From NCBI GenBank assembly GCA_018242765.1, contig JAFEBH010000002.1, positions 124,001 to 188,000 on the forward strand: DNA of 64,000 bases. Reading direction: 5' to 3'. This document shows positions 9,712 through 17,833 of this stretch, one piece after another (position 1 is the first letter of the stretch; each line of letters opens with the position of its first letter). A program made the translations under genes and the position numbers. The notes beneath the pieces are model-generated. The model was not told the origin of the DNA. It made no database searches and saw only the letters and a list, made by a program, of their open reading frames with translations. The DNA comes from Nitrospira sp. (GTDB lineage Bacteria; Nitrospirota; Nitrospiria; Nitrospirales; Nitrospiraceae).

Positions 9712-10059
9712 CGCTCAACCCATCGTTGATAACCCATCTCAGCCCCTCTCTCACCTTCACAATCCAAGGGAAGGTGCTTGCCGTATGACTCTAGCCCTAC
9801 GAGTGACCAATCGACTTGTTCTTGCCCACCTGGCGTGCATTGCCCTGCGATATGATAATTGCCTCGCATTAGTCCCCGATCTCCTCACAGGCGCCCACTT
9901 TGCCCCATGCGGGCCTGTCTCTGGACATGACCGCCTGAAACACTGTTCCAGTTTGCCTGATCTTATCGGACGACACTTGCTCATCGAGTATTGCGGGCGA
10001 GACGACCTCGCCCATGTGCCATCACTCAATCCCCAACACAACAACCAAGGAGGTGCCTC
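9712..10059. other. Left arm of the element, no convincing gene
   Basis: About 350 bp between the attachment repeat and the first gene. An open frame crosses it but has no ribosome binding site and unlikely composition. On excision this DNA would join the recombinase 3' end. A 25-residue extension of the recombinase frame would then end at the TGA 9786-9788. Confidence 0.5.
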
Positions 10060-10560
10060 ATGTACGGAGTCGGACAAGGCCTGAATGAAGGCGTGCGAAT
10101 GGCCGGCAGTTTCCTATCCGATGCCATGGAAATGAAACAGCAACAACAGCGGTTCGATGCGACCCTGGAGCATGAGTACGACCGCATGGCGCTGGAGAAG
10201 GCATGGGTCGATGCTCGACAAGGGCTCTTCCACGACCGGCTGGCGATTCAGCACGGCTGGGACGATGGCAGAGCTGGACGGCCGTCCATGTTTGACGCGC
10301 AAGACGAACAGGCTGCGCTGCCGCCGGATGCGTTCCCCCGGACTCCTTCGCCCGCCGCGACACCACAAACAGGCCAGGTGCCAACCCCTCGCCCCATGCC
10401 GAGCTCGAGGGCGTCGACATCAGCACAAGCCACGATACGTCCAATGCAAATGCCCCCGGCCCAATTCCTCTTGCCGACCCCCAAGATCGTGCCGAAGCCA
10501 GCGCGAGAGTTCATGCCGTCCATGGATAGGATGCCCGAAGCGTATCGCGGGAAATACTAG
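10060..10560 (+). CDS. Hypothetical protein of the element, helical N-terminus and Pro-rich C-terminus
   Basis: 166 aa, starting at an ATG preceded by a strong aaggaggtg site. A longer frame starts at 9991 without one. Residues 1-75 are predicted helical and charged (EMKQQQQRFDATLEHEYDR), and residues 85-150 are rich in Pro, Ala, Thr and Met. No family is recognised. Immediately upstream of terS in a phage-derived element, a DNA-binding or virion-associated role is possible, but nothing in the sequence demonstrates it. Confidence 0.6.
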   Translation: MYGVGQGLNEGVRMAGSFLSDAMEMKQQQQRFDATLEHEYDRMALEKAWVDARQGLFHDRLAIQHGWDDGRAGRPSMFDAQDEQAALPPDAFPRTPSPAATPQTGQVPTPRPMPSSRASTSAQATIRPMQMPPAQFLLPTPKIVPKPAREFMPSMDRMPEAYRGKY

Positions 10561-10608
10561 AGGAACGAGGTGATGAGCACGATGTTGGGAGGATGAAGAG
10601 GAATCAGG

Positions 10609-11331
10609 ATGTTAACACCGAAACAAGAACAATTCTGCCTGGAGATGATCAAACCCAAGGCTAACCAGTCAAAGGCCTACCGGGCCGCGTTCAATGCCAA
10701 AGGCATGAAGGCAGAGACCGTCCACAGCGAAGCCTCCAAGTTAATAAAAAGCCCCCAGATTACCGCAAGGATCAAAGAACTCCTGGAGCCAGTCATTTCC
10801 GAAGCCCAGTTGACCCGCGAGCAGTGGATCCAGGACGGCCTGAAGCTCTATCGTGCTGATCCCCGTAAGCTCTTCGACAAGTTTGGCAACACCGTGCCGA
10901 TCAGTGAGCTGGGGGATAGTGAAATCACCCTGATTGAGGGGTTCAAGTTTACCGAGGAGTACACAAAGGTCAGGAAGTCGAGTGGAGAAAGTGATGCTGT
11001 CGCGACAGGCTATACGCAGGACTACAAAACCACTTCGTACAAGACACGGCATGAGTATATGGGAAAGATACTGGGCTACGTGAAGGACACCCCATGGAGA
11101 AAGCCGCTTGAGCTTTCCGATGATCCCACGACCGCATGGAAGGAGATTGAACAGGCATTCACACGGGGCGACCTCAGCACGGATGAACTGACCGGACTGC
11201 TTCGCTCCCGAGACTTCCAGCTGAAGGTGACTGAGCACGATGCTCTCGTGAGCCGCCTGGCGGCGCTGGAAGCGGCACTCGGACAAGTGCTGACCCAGCA
11301 GAAGGCGGGGCAAAGCGGGGGAACTGCATGA
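10609..11331 (+). CDS. terS: Phage terminase small subunit
   Basis: 240 aa. The N-terminus LTPKQEQFCLEMIKPKANQSKAYRAAF is the classic opening of the Terminase_2-type small subunit DNA-binding domain. AETVHSEASKLIKSPQITARIKEL, its second conserved helix block, follows. TerS recognises the packaging start site and hands DNA to the large ATPase subunit, TerL. No TerL, portal or capsid gene follows here; the next genes are unrelated. A solitary TerS is typical of phage satellites that redirect a helper phage's packaging machinery. A relic of a deleted prophage packaging module is also possible. Confidence 0.85.
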   Translation: MLTPKQEQFCLEMIKPKANQSKAYRAAFNAKGMKAETVHSEASKLIKSPQITARIKELLEPVISEAQLTREQWIQDGLKLYRADPRKLFDKFGNTVPISELGDSEITLIEGFKFTEEYTKVRKSSGESDAVATGYTQDYKTTSYKTRHEYMGKILGYVKDTPWRKPLELSDDPTTAWKEIEQAFTRGDLSTDELTGLLRSRDFQLKVTEHDALVSRLAALEAALGQVLTQQKAGQSGGTA

Positions 11332-11385
11332 GTCTCCGTGACCAATTGGACGGTGGAGGCGCAACTCACTGGAAGGAGTACGGTC

Positions 11386-12030
11386 ATGAGCCGCTACAAC
11401 AAGATTCTTAGTCAACGAGTGACAAAGATTGAGCATGGGCTAGCCATGGCCCAACAAGCCCGTGACCCAAGCCCGCTCAGCATCGTCGAGGATCTTCTGG
11501 CAGAAGGTGATCGTGTCCTTCACCCCTCTATGTGGGATTGGGTCTTAGAATCAATAGAACCGCATCAACACCAAGACCAAATTTCAAAAATTGCTTCCTG
11601 GCTCGCTGCCGGTCACGGCTGGGAGCTGCAAGGGGGGAGCTGGAGAGAGGCGCCACAGTACTGGTGGGCATTGAAAAGCTGTGCCTTTTTCTATGGTAAA
11701 CTCAACACGGATGGGTTGTTTTACTTCTTTCAATGTTCGCGTGCCGACTTCGATGCGCTTCCTGAAAAAGTCCGACAGGACGCGTGGGCTGAAGCTGTCC
11801 AACGACTCACAACCCTCTTTAAGGGACAAGACGCGTCTACATTTGGCAAGTACGAGCCGGATGGAGCACGATCACTGGTGACCGCTTTATCCAAATGCCA
11901 TCTTCCCCGATTACTGAAACCCTATCTGTCCTCTTCAACACATTCGACGAAGGGCTCGAAGGAAGCTTTTGAAGCGTGGATCGTGGCTGAACATGCGCGA
12001 CAGCTGGCTAAGAGAGGAATCCTTCAATGA
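11386..12030 (+). CDS. Hypothetical protein of the element
   Basis: 214 aa from the ATG at 11386, preceded by ggaaggag. A longer frame opens at 11338. The protein is soluble and mostly helical, with a Trp-rich central stretch (WELQGGSWREAPQYWWALKS). No family is recognised. It follows terS by 54 bp on the same strand and likely shares its transcript. Confidence 0.55.
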   Translation: MSRYNKILSQRVTKIEHGLAMAQQARDPSPLSIVEDLLAEGDRVLHPSMWDWVLESIEPHQHQDQISKIASWLAAGHGWELQGGSWREAPQYWWALKSCAFFYGKLNTDGLFYFFQCSRADFDALPEKVRQDAWAEAVQRLTTLFKGQDASTFGKYEPDGARSLVTALSKCHLPRLLKPYLSSSTHSTKGSKEAFEAWIVAEHARQLAKRGILQ

Positions 12031-12105
12031 GGCGGCGGGTTGGTACAGAGAGGCCAAAAGCTGTTAGTTGCCCAGGTTTTCTAATCTGAAACCTACGGGC
12101 TGTTT

Positions 12106-12420
12106 CTATGGGCGTGCTGATGGTCCATATCCGTAAGGGGCCGACTCTTCCTCAGGCACAAGGCTATCGGCATAGATACTGGGCCCTAGATTCCGCCCGC
12201 TCCATATCAGTATCATGACCAGCACGAATGTCAAAATCACTCGTGTGGGATGATGAGAGAGATTGCTGGTGGCAATTATCCCGAGTGCAGACAGCGATAA
12301 ACCGACATATGGGTAAAGAATCATCATAACTGCCAAATAGGCAGCAAGGGCGGTAAGAAGCCAAAAAGGCCAGAACTTCAAGAGCTCGAGGAGCTCAGCT
12401 CTCGATGACGGGTTCCACAT
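12106..12420 (-). CDS. Small membrane protein
   Basis: 104 aa with two or three hydrophobic segments (about 16-40, 41-52 and 62-75) and a polar Pro/Gly-rich C-terminus. No family is recognised. It is the last gene of an opposite-strand block inside the element, made up almost entirely of membrane and exported proteins. Confidence 0.5.
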   Translation of the reverse strand: MWNPSSRAELLELLKFWPFWLLTALAAYLAVMMILYPYVGLSLSALGIIATSNLSHHPTRVILTFVLVMILIWSGRNLGPSIYADSLVPEEESAPYGYGPSARP

Positions 12421-12577
12421 AAATAGCGATCTAAACCTGTCTGGCTGAATGCCAGCCCGAATTTACTATCCTTCGTCTAACGCTATCACAATTGGCACAT
12501 CCCCACCGGGGCAGGTGCTTAGTTCTCCCAAACGCTACAGAGATAGGGAATCAAAGCTACAATTGTTGGTAATTGAC

Positions 12578-13456
12578 CTACTCTGTGTAGTTGTGTTTGT
12601 CATGACCGAAGCGAACGAAGCTTTCGCTGAATCGATCAAATCGCCAGGTTGCTACTGTGACATGAGATTGTGTGAATACTCCCCGGTAACCTACGCTAAT
12701 CTGAAAGAACCTCTCTCTCTCGTCAGAGAGACCCGTGGGGTAATATTCCAGGAGATCACGCTTCCCTTGAGGAAGAATAATTGGATCTTTTATCATCGCA
12801 TGAGTTTGGTCAACGTTCAATGGAGGGTTCTCAGGTCTTGAATGAGTACTTTCCTGAATGCCAACGCACAGATATTCCACAATGGCAGGTACCCCACCAT
12901 AGTTGATCAAGCTATAGGTTACATGACGATCGGAATATCCTGGCTCGACAGCAATAACGTCTACCACAAAAATATAGGGGCGTTGAACGGCAAGCAGCGC
13001 TTTGGCCGTTTCCGTAAAAGCATGAGCCGACATCTGAGCGGCTCCAGCGGACTGCTGAGCAATGATCAAAGAACGCTGCATGTCCATGGCTTGCTGGGTA
13101 GCCGTTTTCTTGGCATCTTCAGCCAGTTCTCTCGTGGCATTCCATAGCATCCCAGTGAAAAGTGCAAGTATGGTGGTAACAATGGCGAGCAGTATTGTAG
13201 CTCCCATCATCGCTCTATCCTCACTGGACCTCTGCTGTTTGTGAGTCTCTTCGTTTGTGGCTTTAGCCTGATCTTCTGGAGTGGGGACTATTTGTATCGA
13301 GATAGGGCTATCCTTGGAGCCGTATTGTTCTGCCTTGGAATGATTGTCGGTCTCGGCAGCTTTGACTTTTGGATGTACTGGCTGTTCCCCTCCTGAATAT
13401 GTGGAACCACCGAATAGACACAACAGTATCAAGGCTATCCGCCACACAGTCAGCAT
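12578..13456 (-). CDS. Membrane protein with signal-like N-terminus and one further transmembrane helix
   Basis: 292 aa. Residues 1-20 form a hydrophobic signal or anchor. A polar linker runs to about 80, and a strong helix (MMGATILLAIVTTILALFTGML) lies near 84-105. A charged helical region and a beta-rich C-terminal domain (PYIFVVDVIAVEPGYSD... to the end) follow. The second-helix-plus-beta-domain plan recurs in small uncharacterised proteins of mobile elements. Function unknown. It is part of the minus-strand cargo block of the element. Confidence 0.55.
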   Translation of the reverse strand: MLTVWRIALILLCLFGGSTYSGGEQPVHPKVKAAETDNHSKAEQYGSKDSPISIQIVPTPEDQAKATNEETHKQQRSSEDRAMMGATILLAIVTTILALFTGMLWNATRELAEDAKKTATQQAMDMQRSLIIAQQSAGAAQMSAHAFTETAKALLAVQRPYIFVVDVIAVEPGYSDRHVTYSLINYGGVPAIVEYLCVGIQESTHSRPENPPLNVDQTHAMIKDPIILPQGKRDLLEYYPTGLSDERERFFQISVGYRGVFTQSHVTVATWRFDRFSESFVRFGHDKHNYTE

Positions 13457-13640
13457 GCTCTGCTCGCCGCGCCAAAGATATCGGGGTTCTCAGAATTGTT
13501 GTATCGGAACTCGAACTCATTGACGTACAGATGCAGGTACTTTTTGCTGACTCTCTGGAAGGTTCCGAAGGTGCCTCGCTTCACAATGGACCTTATCCTT
13601 CGATGGTGTTGGTATGAATCGCCCCTCAGATACACTCTCC

Positions 13641-13664
13641 ATTGGCATGATCCATCATGCCAAT
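13641..13664. promoter_or_regulatory. Perfect inverted repeat between cargo genes
   Basis: attggcatga-tcca-tcatgccaat has 10 bp arms. It lies between the stop of the lipoprotein gene (13750) and the start of the membrane protein gene (13456), both on the minus strand. It could be an operator or a weak terminator; there is no T-run. The 13457-13749 stretch otherwise shows no gene. Confidence 0.4.
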
Positions 13665-13749
13665 CATGAAATTTGCCATTGGGGTGATGGACCTGTTCAC
13701 CTTCACGACCTACACCAAAGCCCCGCCGGCCGCGGAGAGGCCACCATGA

Positions 13750-14151
13750 TTAATCAGCAACACATTTAAAAATGATCTCTTGATTGAGATTGCGCATTCC
13801 GGACGTAGTGCCTGATGATGTGGTCGTGGCCGTGCCCATGAGGTTTGTCCCGTAAGGCGTCCCCGTTCCGGTTGCATTGAGGTGCGTGAAGGACTGTCCA
13901 CTCCCCATTGTGACCATCCCTAGATCTCGCTTCTGCACATCGACGATCACAGGTCGGCCACCATTCAGGGTTTTGCAATGCTCTGTGAGCATTCGATCCG
14001 CTTCAGCTATTTGGTGAGAAAAATTGGCTCGCCCCTGGTATCGATAGACTGTCCCGACACCTTCAATCTCCATTGGGATAGAGGAGATGCTGGCATGGGT
14101 ACAACCTGCCAAGATCGTTACTGCTGTGACTGCCTTAAGAACCGTTCGCAT
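13750..14151 (-). CDS. Putative lipoprotein
   Basis: 133 aa with an N-terminal hydrophobic segment ending in a lipobox, ILAGC, so the mature protein would begin at Cys17 and be lipid-anchored. The mature part is polar and Gly/Thr/Ser-rich in its second half. No family is recognised. It lies in the minus-strand cargo block of the element, downstream of another exported protein. Confidence 0.6.
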   Translation of the reverse strand: MRTVLKAVTAVTILAGCTHASISSIPMEIEGVGTVYRYQGRANFSHQIAEADRMLTEHCKTLNGGRPVIVDVQKRDLGMVTMGSGQSFTHLNATGTGTPYGTNLMGTATTTSSGTTSGMRNLNQEIIFKCVAD

Positions 14152-14195
14152 AAAGCCCCCTCCTCAGGGTCTTGGGTGGCCATGATTTCTCACTA

Positions 14196-14209
14196 ACCGT
14201 CCAGACAGT
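14196..14209. promoter_or_regulatory. Palindromic motif, imperfect copy
   Basis: accgtccagacagt matches the perfect palindrome at 15411-15424 at 12 of 14 positions. It is flanked by inverted cactaac/gttagtg. It lies between two cargo genes, upstream of the lipoprotein gene. It may be a binding site for one of the element's small DNA-binding proteins. Confidence 0.4.
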
Positions 14210-14246
14210 TAGTGTGGCTCACTTGTTATGTCTGCGAAAACGAAAA

Positions 14247-15206
14247 TTAAGGAACGGTCGAATCGTAGAGCTGTCCGTCATTGATTGCCGTCAATCCCTT
14301 CTTGAGGCTATGGGGAATACTCACTGTAACCGCGCCAGTGCAGAAGCCACCGTTCTCATCCCTAGCCCTGAATGAAACCTCATAGACCCGACCATTCCCT
14401 GCACCTAACCGTTCTGCTCGAACTAATGTCGAACCGGCTTCAATCACTGCATCTGGGTTTGGATCAAAGCTATTGTCTTTCACTGGCTCATCCTGCGTGA
14501 CACTCGTCACCGTGATTGTTACCGCATCGCCTTCTGGATCAGTAACCCCGATAACCTCGACAGGCACGAACTGATGATTGGGAGACCAGAGCAAAGCGGG
14601 AAAGGCTTTCGCAGAGCTGCAGGAAGGTGAGCTATTGGTTGAGTAACGGATATTATCAATCACATAATCATCACCACTTGGCAAGGATTGATTAGGTTGC
14701 ACCAAGACACTCGCAATATCCGGTCGGGGCCGTTTAAAGCCGATCCAAGCTGCATGTACGCCTCCTGGGGGACCTAATTCGACGAAGGCTTGCTCAAGTA
14801 AGTTGCCGTTCGCGTCATACGCTTTAAGGAAATTACCAGGAAAATTTGGGTCCCCCCATCCCAATAGGATCTGTGAAACAGGGTTTGTGAATTCAATGAG
14901 AATAGCTGAATCTGGCTCACCACCAGGAAACAACGTTTTGGAAGCGATTTCGGTCCCATCTGCTCCCCAACTACCAGAGACGGTGATATCGAAAACAGAA
15001 AGCGTCCCCGTTATGCTCGTAAAAGTCACGTCTCCAACGGTCACCGGATTGCTCAGGGGCGTAATTAGATTGCCATTTGTAACAACGCTCTCAAAATCAA
15101 TGAGCGTGGATCCTGGGCTAAGTTGAGAGGGGTCAGTGATGACAGCTCCCCTCGCAGGCGCGGCAAGAAGAAAAAGGCTTGTGGTGTAGATGAATAATTT
15201 ATTCAT
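14247..15206 (-). CDS. Secreted protein of unknown function
   Basis: 319 aa with a clear signal peptide (MNKLFIYTTSLFLLAAPARGA, cleavage near residue 21). Residues about 25-190 form a beta-rich domain opening with DPSQLSPGSTLIDFESV, as in many secreted proteins that carry PEP-CTERM or similar sorting tails. No such tail is present here. The second part (about 200-300) contains WSPNHQFVPVEV and DPEGDAVTITV, typical of Ig-like or HYR-like modules. It is the first gene of the minus-strand cargo block and is likely host- or donor-derived cargo rather than a phage function. Confidence 0.6.
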   Translation of the reverse strand: MNKLFIYTTSLFLLAAPARGAVITDPSQLSPGSTLIDFESVVTNGNLITPLSNPVTVGDVTFTSITGTLSVFDITVSGSWGADGTEIASKTLFPGGEPDSAILIEFTNPVSQILLGWGDPNFPGNFLKAYDANGNLLEQAFVELGPPGGVHAAWIGFKRPRPDIASVLVQPNQSLPSGDDYVIDNIRYSTNSSPSCSSAKAFPALLWSPNHQFVPVEVIGVTDPEGDAVTITVTSVTQDEPVKDNSFDPNPDAVIEAGSTLVRAERLGAGNGRVYEVSFRARDENGGFCTGAVTVSIPHSLKKGLTAINDGQLYDSTVP

Positions 15207-15410
15207 GGCGCTGATCTCTCGTGATTGAAATATCGCGGGGCGGAAGCTTGTTGCTATAAAGCGGGGATTCTATGTCGGGGGAAGCCGGAAAATCGAGATA
15301 GGGAAATACGCTATGCGCCGTAGTGGCTTTGTAGCACCTAAATCAAAGGATCATTTAAAGTGTGTTGTTAGGCATCCGTAGAAAGTCTGCTCGCACTCGC
15401 CCCCCTTCTG

Positions 15411-15424
15411 ACCGTCTAGACGGT
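15411..15424. promoter_or_regulatory. Perfect 14-bp palindrome accgtctagacggt
   Basis: This self-complementary site lies just past the stop of the RHH protein gene and about 205 bp upstream of the secreted-protein gene start. An imperfect copy lies at 14196-14209. The shared motif suggests an operator used within the element. Confidence 0.45.
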
Positions 15425-15433
15425 GAGTCCAAC

Positions 15434-15625
15434 TCATTTGGTTTTCGGTAACTGCCCCCTACGTTCCAGGTCTGCCACGTGCGCCTCACACATGGTCTGG
15501 ATGTACTGACCCAGAGTTTTCCCATCCAACGCCGCAGCCGCTTTCAGTTTCCCCAGAAGCCCTTTCGGGAACTGCCGAACAAACAGGACAGCACCATCCT
15601 CTTCAGCCCTTGGTGATTTCGCCAT
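15434..15625 (-). CDS. Small DNA-binding protein, ribbon-helix-helix-like
   Basis: 63 aa. The core VRQFPKGLLGKLKAAAALDGKTLGQYIQTMCEAHV fits an Arc/CopG-type ribbon-helix-helix: a short beta strand, then two helices separated by a turn. Such proteins act as dimeric repressors or antitoxins. It is divergent from the RHH-like gene at 15735, with a cluster of palindromes in the shared upstream region, the usual layout of an autoregulated switch. No toxin partner is evident. Confidence 0.6.
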   Translation of the reverse strand: MAKSPRAEEDGAVLFVRQFPKGLLGKLKAAAALDGKTLGQYIQTMCEAHVADLERRGQLPKTK

Positions 15626-15661
15626 ATCGCTAGGATACGCAAGCAGATCCGTCCCGTCAAA

Positions 15662-15708
15662 CTAGCTTGACTTGCTAGCTAGCACATGCTAGCATGATTG
15701 CATGTGCT
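15662..15708. promoter_or_regulatory. Cluster of palindromic operators between divergent RHH-type genes
   Basis: Two adjacent perfect 12-bp palindromes occur: tgctagctagca at 15673-15684 and catgctagcatg at 15685-15696. They are nested in a longer inverted pair, gcacatgc/gcatgtgc, that extends to 15708. The sites lie in the 109 bp between divergent small genes and share a GCTAGC core. This is what an operator array for dimeric ribbon-helix-helix repressors looks like, and it may be the lysogeny-like switch of the element. Confidence 0.65.
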
Positions 15709-15734
15709 GCCAATCAAGGAAGGAGGTGATCGGC

Positions 15735-15881
15735 ATGAAAATGGAGCGCGTCATGATTCAGCTGCCGTCTTCGATCAAATCAAAGCTCGATATGTTGCGA
15801 ACAAAAGGCACCACGGCCAGCGGGTTCATTCGAAGTTTGATCGAGAGGGAGTTCAAGGCCACTGGGGAGAAGAAACGGTGA
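15735..15881 (+). CDS. Short ribbon-helix-helix-like protein
   Basis: 48 aa from the ATG at 15735, preceded by a near-perfect ggaaggaggtgat site. The pattern MIQLPSSIKSKLDMLRTKGTTASGFIRSLIEREF is a textbook CopG/MetJ-like strand-helix-helix. It shares its upstream operator cluster with the divergent RHH gene at 15434. It is probably a repressor of the element's early transcription. It is followed 32 bp later by another small regulator-like gene. Confidence 0.7.
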   Translation: MKMERVMIQLPSSIKSKLDMLRTKGTTASGFIRSLIEREFKATGEKKR

Positions 15882-15913
15882 CGCAGTCTTGAAAAGAAAA
15901 AGGAGTGTGCCAC

Positions 15914-16147
15914 ATGACACAGACCAACCATCGCCGAAGCCGTATCAAGCCTTGCGACCGATTTAAACGGGTGCAGGCACTTATCCATCCTCAAAACTTC
16001 GCCGACCTTCAAGCAGAAGCGAAGCGGTATGGTCAGAGCATGTCTGAAGTGCTCAATGATGCCGCGACGATCTTTTGTCGGATGCACCGAGGAGAGCACC
16101 CCCTCGGTGGAGAGCCTTCTTTACCACCCAGAAAGAAAGGACGGTGA
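15914..16147 (+). CDS. Small regulator-like protein
   Basis: 77 aa from the ATG at 15914 (aaaaaggag upstream). The sequence RVQALIHPQNFADLQAEAKRYGQSMSEVLNDAATIF resembles a ribbon-helix-helix: a strand followed by two helices around Y-G-Q-S-M. Basic residues flank it at both ends. It is the second gene of the rightward operon and ends 2 bp before the next start. Confidence 0.5.
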   Translation: MTQTNHRRSRIKPCDRFKRVQALIHPQNFADLQAEAKRYGQSMSEVLNDAATIFCRMHRGEHPLGGEPSLPPRKKGR

Positions 16148-16149
16148 CC

Positions 16150-16521
16150 ATGGGTACTACAACTAACCCACGGCTGATGCTGGAGGGCCGGATCTTGTAC
16201 CGTGATCGAGACGGCCAGGTGAGTGATATGACACATCGAGAGCGGTTCGGGCTGGAGAAGTTTGCAGAGGATGGTTCCTTGGTCCTGCGCATCCTCGCTG
16301 AGTGTCGGAAACGGTTGGATCTCCTGTTCATGGCCGCTGAAGGCCGAACACACCTGGATGCCGACCTCGTACGGCTGACCGTGCGCGATTTGCAAGCGGA
16401 ATTGGGGGAGAATTGTGAGGTGGACGGCTATGTGCATCTCACGCAAGAACTCTTTGAGAACTCGAAACCGCTTACCCCCGAGACCAGCGTGGGCACCTCA
16501 AGGACAGATCTTGAGAATTGA
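16150..16521 (+). CDS. Hypothetical protein of the element
   Basis: 123 aa from the ATG at 16150, which has aaagaaagg upstream and lies 2 bp after the previous stop. Longer in-frame starts overlap the previous gene. It is soluble and helical with acidic patches. No family is recognised. Tight spacing places it in the rightward regulatory operon. Confidence 0.5.
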   Translation: MGTTTNPRLMLEGRILYRDRDGQVSDMTHRERFGLEKFAEDGSLVLRILAECRKRLDLLFMAAEGRTHLDADLVRLTVRDLQAELGENCEVDGYVHLTQELFENSKPLTPETSVGTSRTDLEN

Positions 16522-16557
16522 TGATTGAACCCTCACCTTTCCAGAAAGGAGAGACAC

Positions 16558-16932
16558 ATGGAAGCCAACATAGTGGTCAACGCCGATAAGCAGCGGTCTT
16601 CGAACTCGAAAAAGGAACGGGAACGAATCCAATACATCGAAGCACGCCCTCACGAGGAGTGGTTTGTCCAGACGAAGGATGAATGGGGAAAGGTTGTGTG
16701 GTTTCTCCGGTTCCAAGCGACTGGCCTGCGAATCCGCCGGTATGGCCCCTTCCCCACCAAACACCGCGCCCTCCTCTTCCTCGATCGGCTTCTGGATAAC
16801 ATCGAAGCTGGGCTGAGGGAGGCCGCTGACGATCTTGGCAGATATCAAGTCAGGCGACGGTCTTACGCGTATCGCGGACTGCATTATCCTACCGTCGAAG
16901 ATGAATACTTCGCTGAGATGGCCAGGGAATGA
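16558..16932 (+). CDS. Hypothetical protein of the element
   Basis: 124 aa from the ATG at 16558 (gaaaggagag upstream). It begins with a basic, polar stretch. A beta-rich centre follows (WFVQTKDEWGKVVWFLRFQ), then a helix (FLDRLLDNIEAGLREAADDLGRY). No family is recognised. It is the last gene before the resolvase. Confidence 0.5.
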   Translation: MEANIVVNADKQRSSNSKKERERIQYIEARPHEEWFVQTKDEWGKVVWFLRFQATGLRIRRYGPFPTKHRALLFLDRLLDNIEAGLREAADDLGRYQVRRRSYAYRGLHYPTVEDEYFAEMARE

Positions 16933-17056
16933 GGAGTCTTAACCGTTGTTTACTTTACCCCTCAGATTGTCGATTCCGAACTTCGCGAAAAGACACAGGC
17001 TCAACGTCGAAGTAGGCTTGTGTAGATAACACATGTAATGGAAACGGAGCGAGATC

Positions 17057-17686
17057 ATGAAAGACACCCGAGCGAGACGAGCCGCGATATACGCCAGAGT
17101 GAGCACAGACGGCCAGACCACCGAGAACCAGCTCTGCGAGCTTCGACTGGTGGCCGAGCGCAATGGATGGACAATCGTCCATGAATTCATTGACCAAGGC
17201 ATTAGTGGGGCCAAGGGCCGAGATCAGCGACCCGCCTTTGACGCTCTCTGGAAGGGGGCCACGCGGCGAGAGTTCGATGTCGTGATGACCTGGGCTGTCG
17301 ATCGCCTCGGACGATCACTCGCCCATCTCGTGAACTTCCTCTCAGAGCTGCACGCGAAGAAGGTTGATCTTTACATTCACCAACAGGGCTTGGACACCAG
17401 CACCCCGGCGGGTAAGGCACTGTTCGGAATGATGGGCGTGTTCGCCGAATTTGAACGCTCAATGATTCAAGAGCGGGTGAAGGCCGGTATCAAACGAGTC
17501 CGTGCAAAGGGGCGCCGATGGGGACGGAGAACACTCGAAGAAACGGATCCGGCCGTGTCCACCAAGATTCTGGAGCTTCGGGCAAATGGAATGGGAATGG
17601 GCGCGATCAGTAAAGCCGTTGGTCGATCCAGCCGCACGATCTGGCGCTTCCTTCGATCGGTTGAAGCGGCTTCACAAGTTGCATAA
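17057..17686 (+). CDS. Small serine recombinase (resolvase/invertase family)
   Basis: 209 aa. The catalytic domain spans residues 8-145: AAIYARVST carries the nucleophile Ser16, followed by E-F-I-D-Q-G-I-S-G, VDRLGRSL and FAEFERSMIQERV. A C-terminal helix-turn-helix (ILELRANGMGMGAISKAVGRSSRTIWRFL) binds the recombination site. These enzymes resolve cointegrates or invert short segments. It is distinct from the large recombinase at the right end, so the element has two. A dedicated site was not identified; the ~120 bp upstream region is the natural place to look. Confidence 0.88.
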   Translation: MKDTRARRAAIYARVSTDGQTTENQLCELRLVAERNGWTIVHEFIDQGISGAKGRDQRPAFDALWKGATRREFDVVMTWAVDRLGRSLAHLVNFLSELHAKKVDLYIHQQGLDTSTPAGKALFGMMGVFAEFERSMIQERVKAGIKRVRAKGRRWGRRTLEETDPAVSTKILELRANGMGMGAISKAVGRSSRTIWRFLRSVEAASQVA

Positions 17687-17833
17687 CTGAACTGCGAATA
17701 TGTGCGGATTTCACACGCGACATGACATGATGTAGCATTCCACGGACGGCAACGGTCGGGCTTGATCACCTGGCCGGCTCGTGTTCCTGACGCGAGTGCC
17801 GTCCTTCCTCATCAGGACCCGACAGGAGGGGAC

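Noticed and set aside
9662..10084. A 140-codon plus-strand frame across the left attachment repeat
   Set aside because: No ribosome binding site, Cys/His-rich random-looking composition, and it overlaps the well-supported gene start at 10060 in another frame.
15698..15892. A 64-codon frame in the regulator region
   Set aside because: Out of frame with the RHH protein at 15735, which has a near-perfect ribosome binding site and a recognisable fold.
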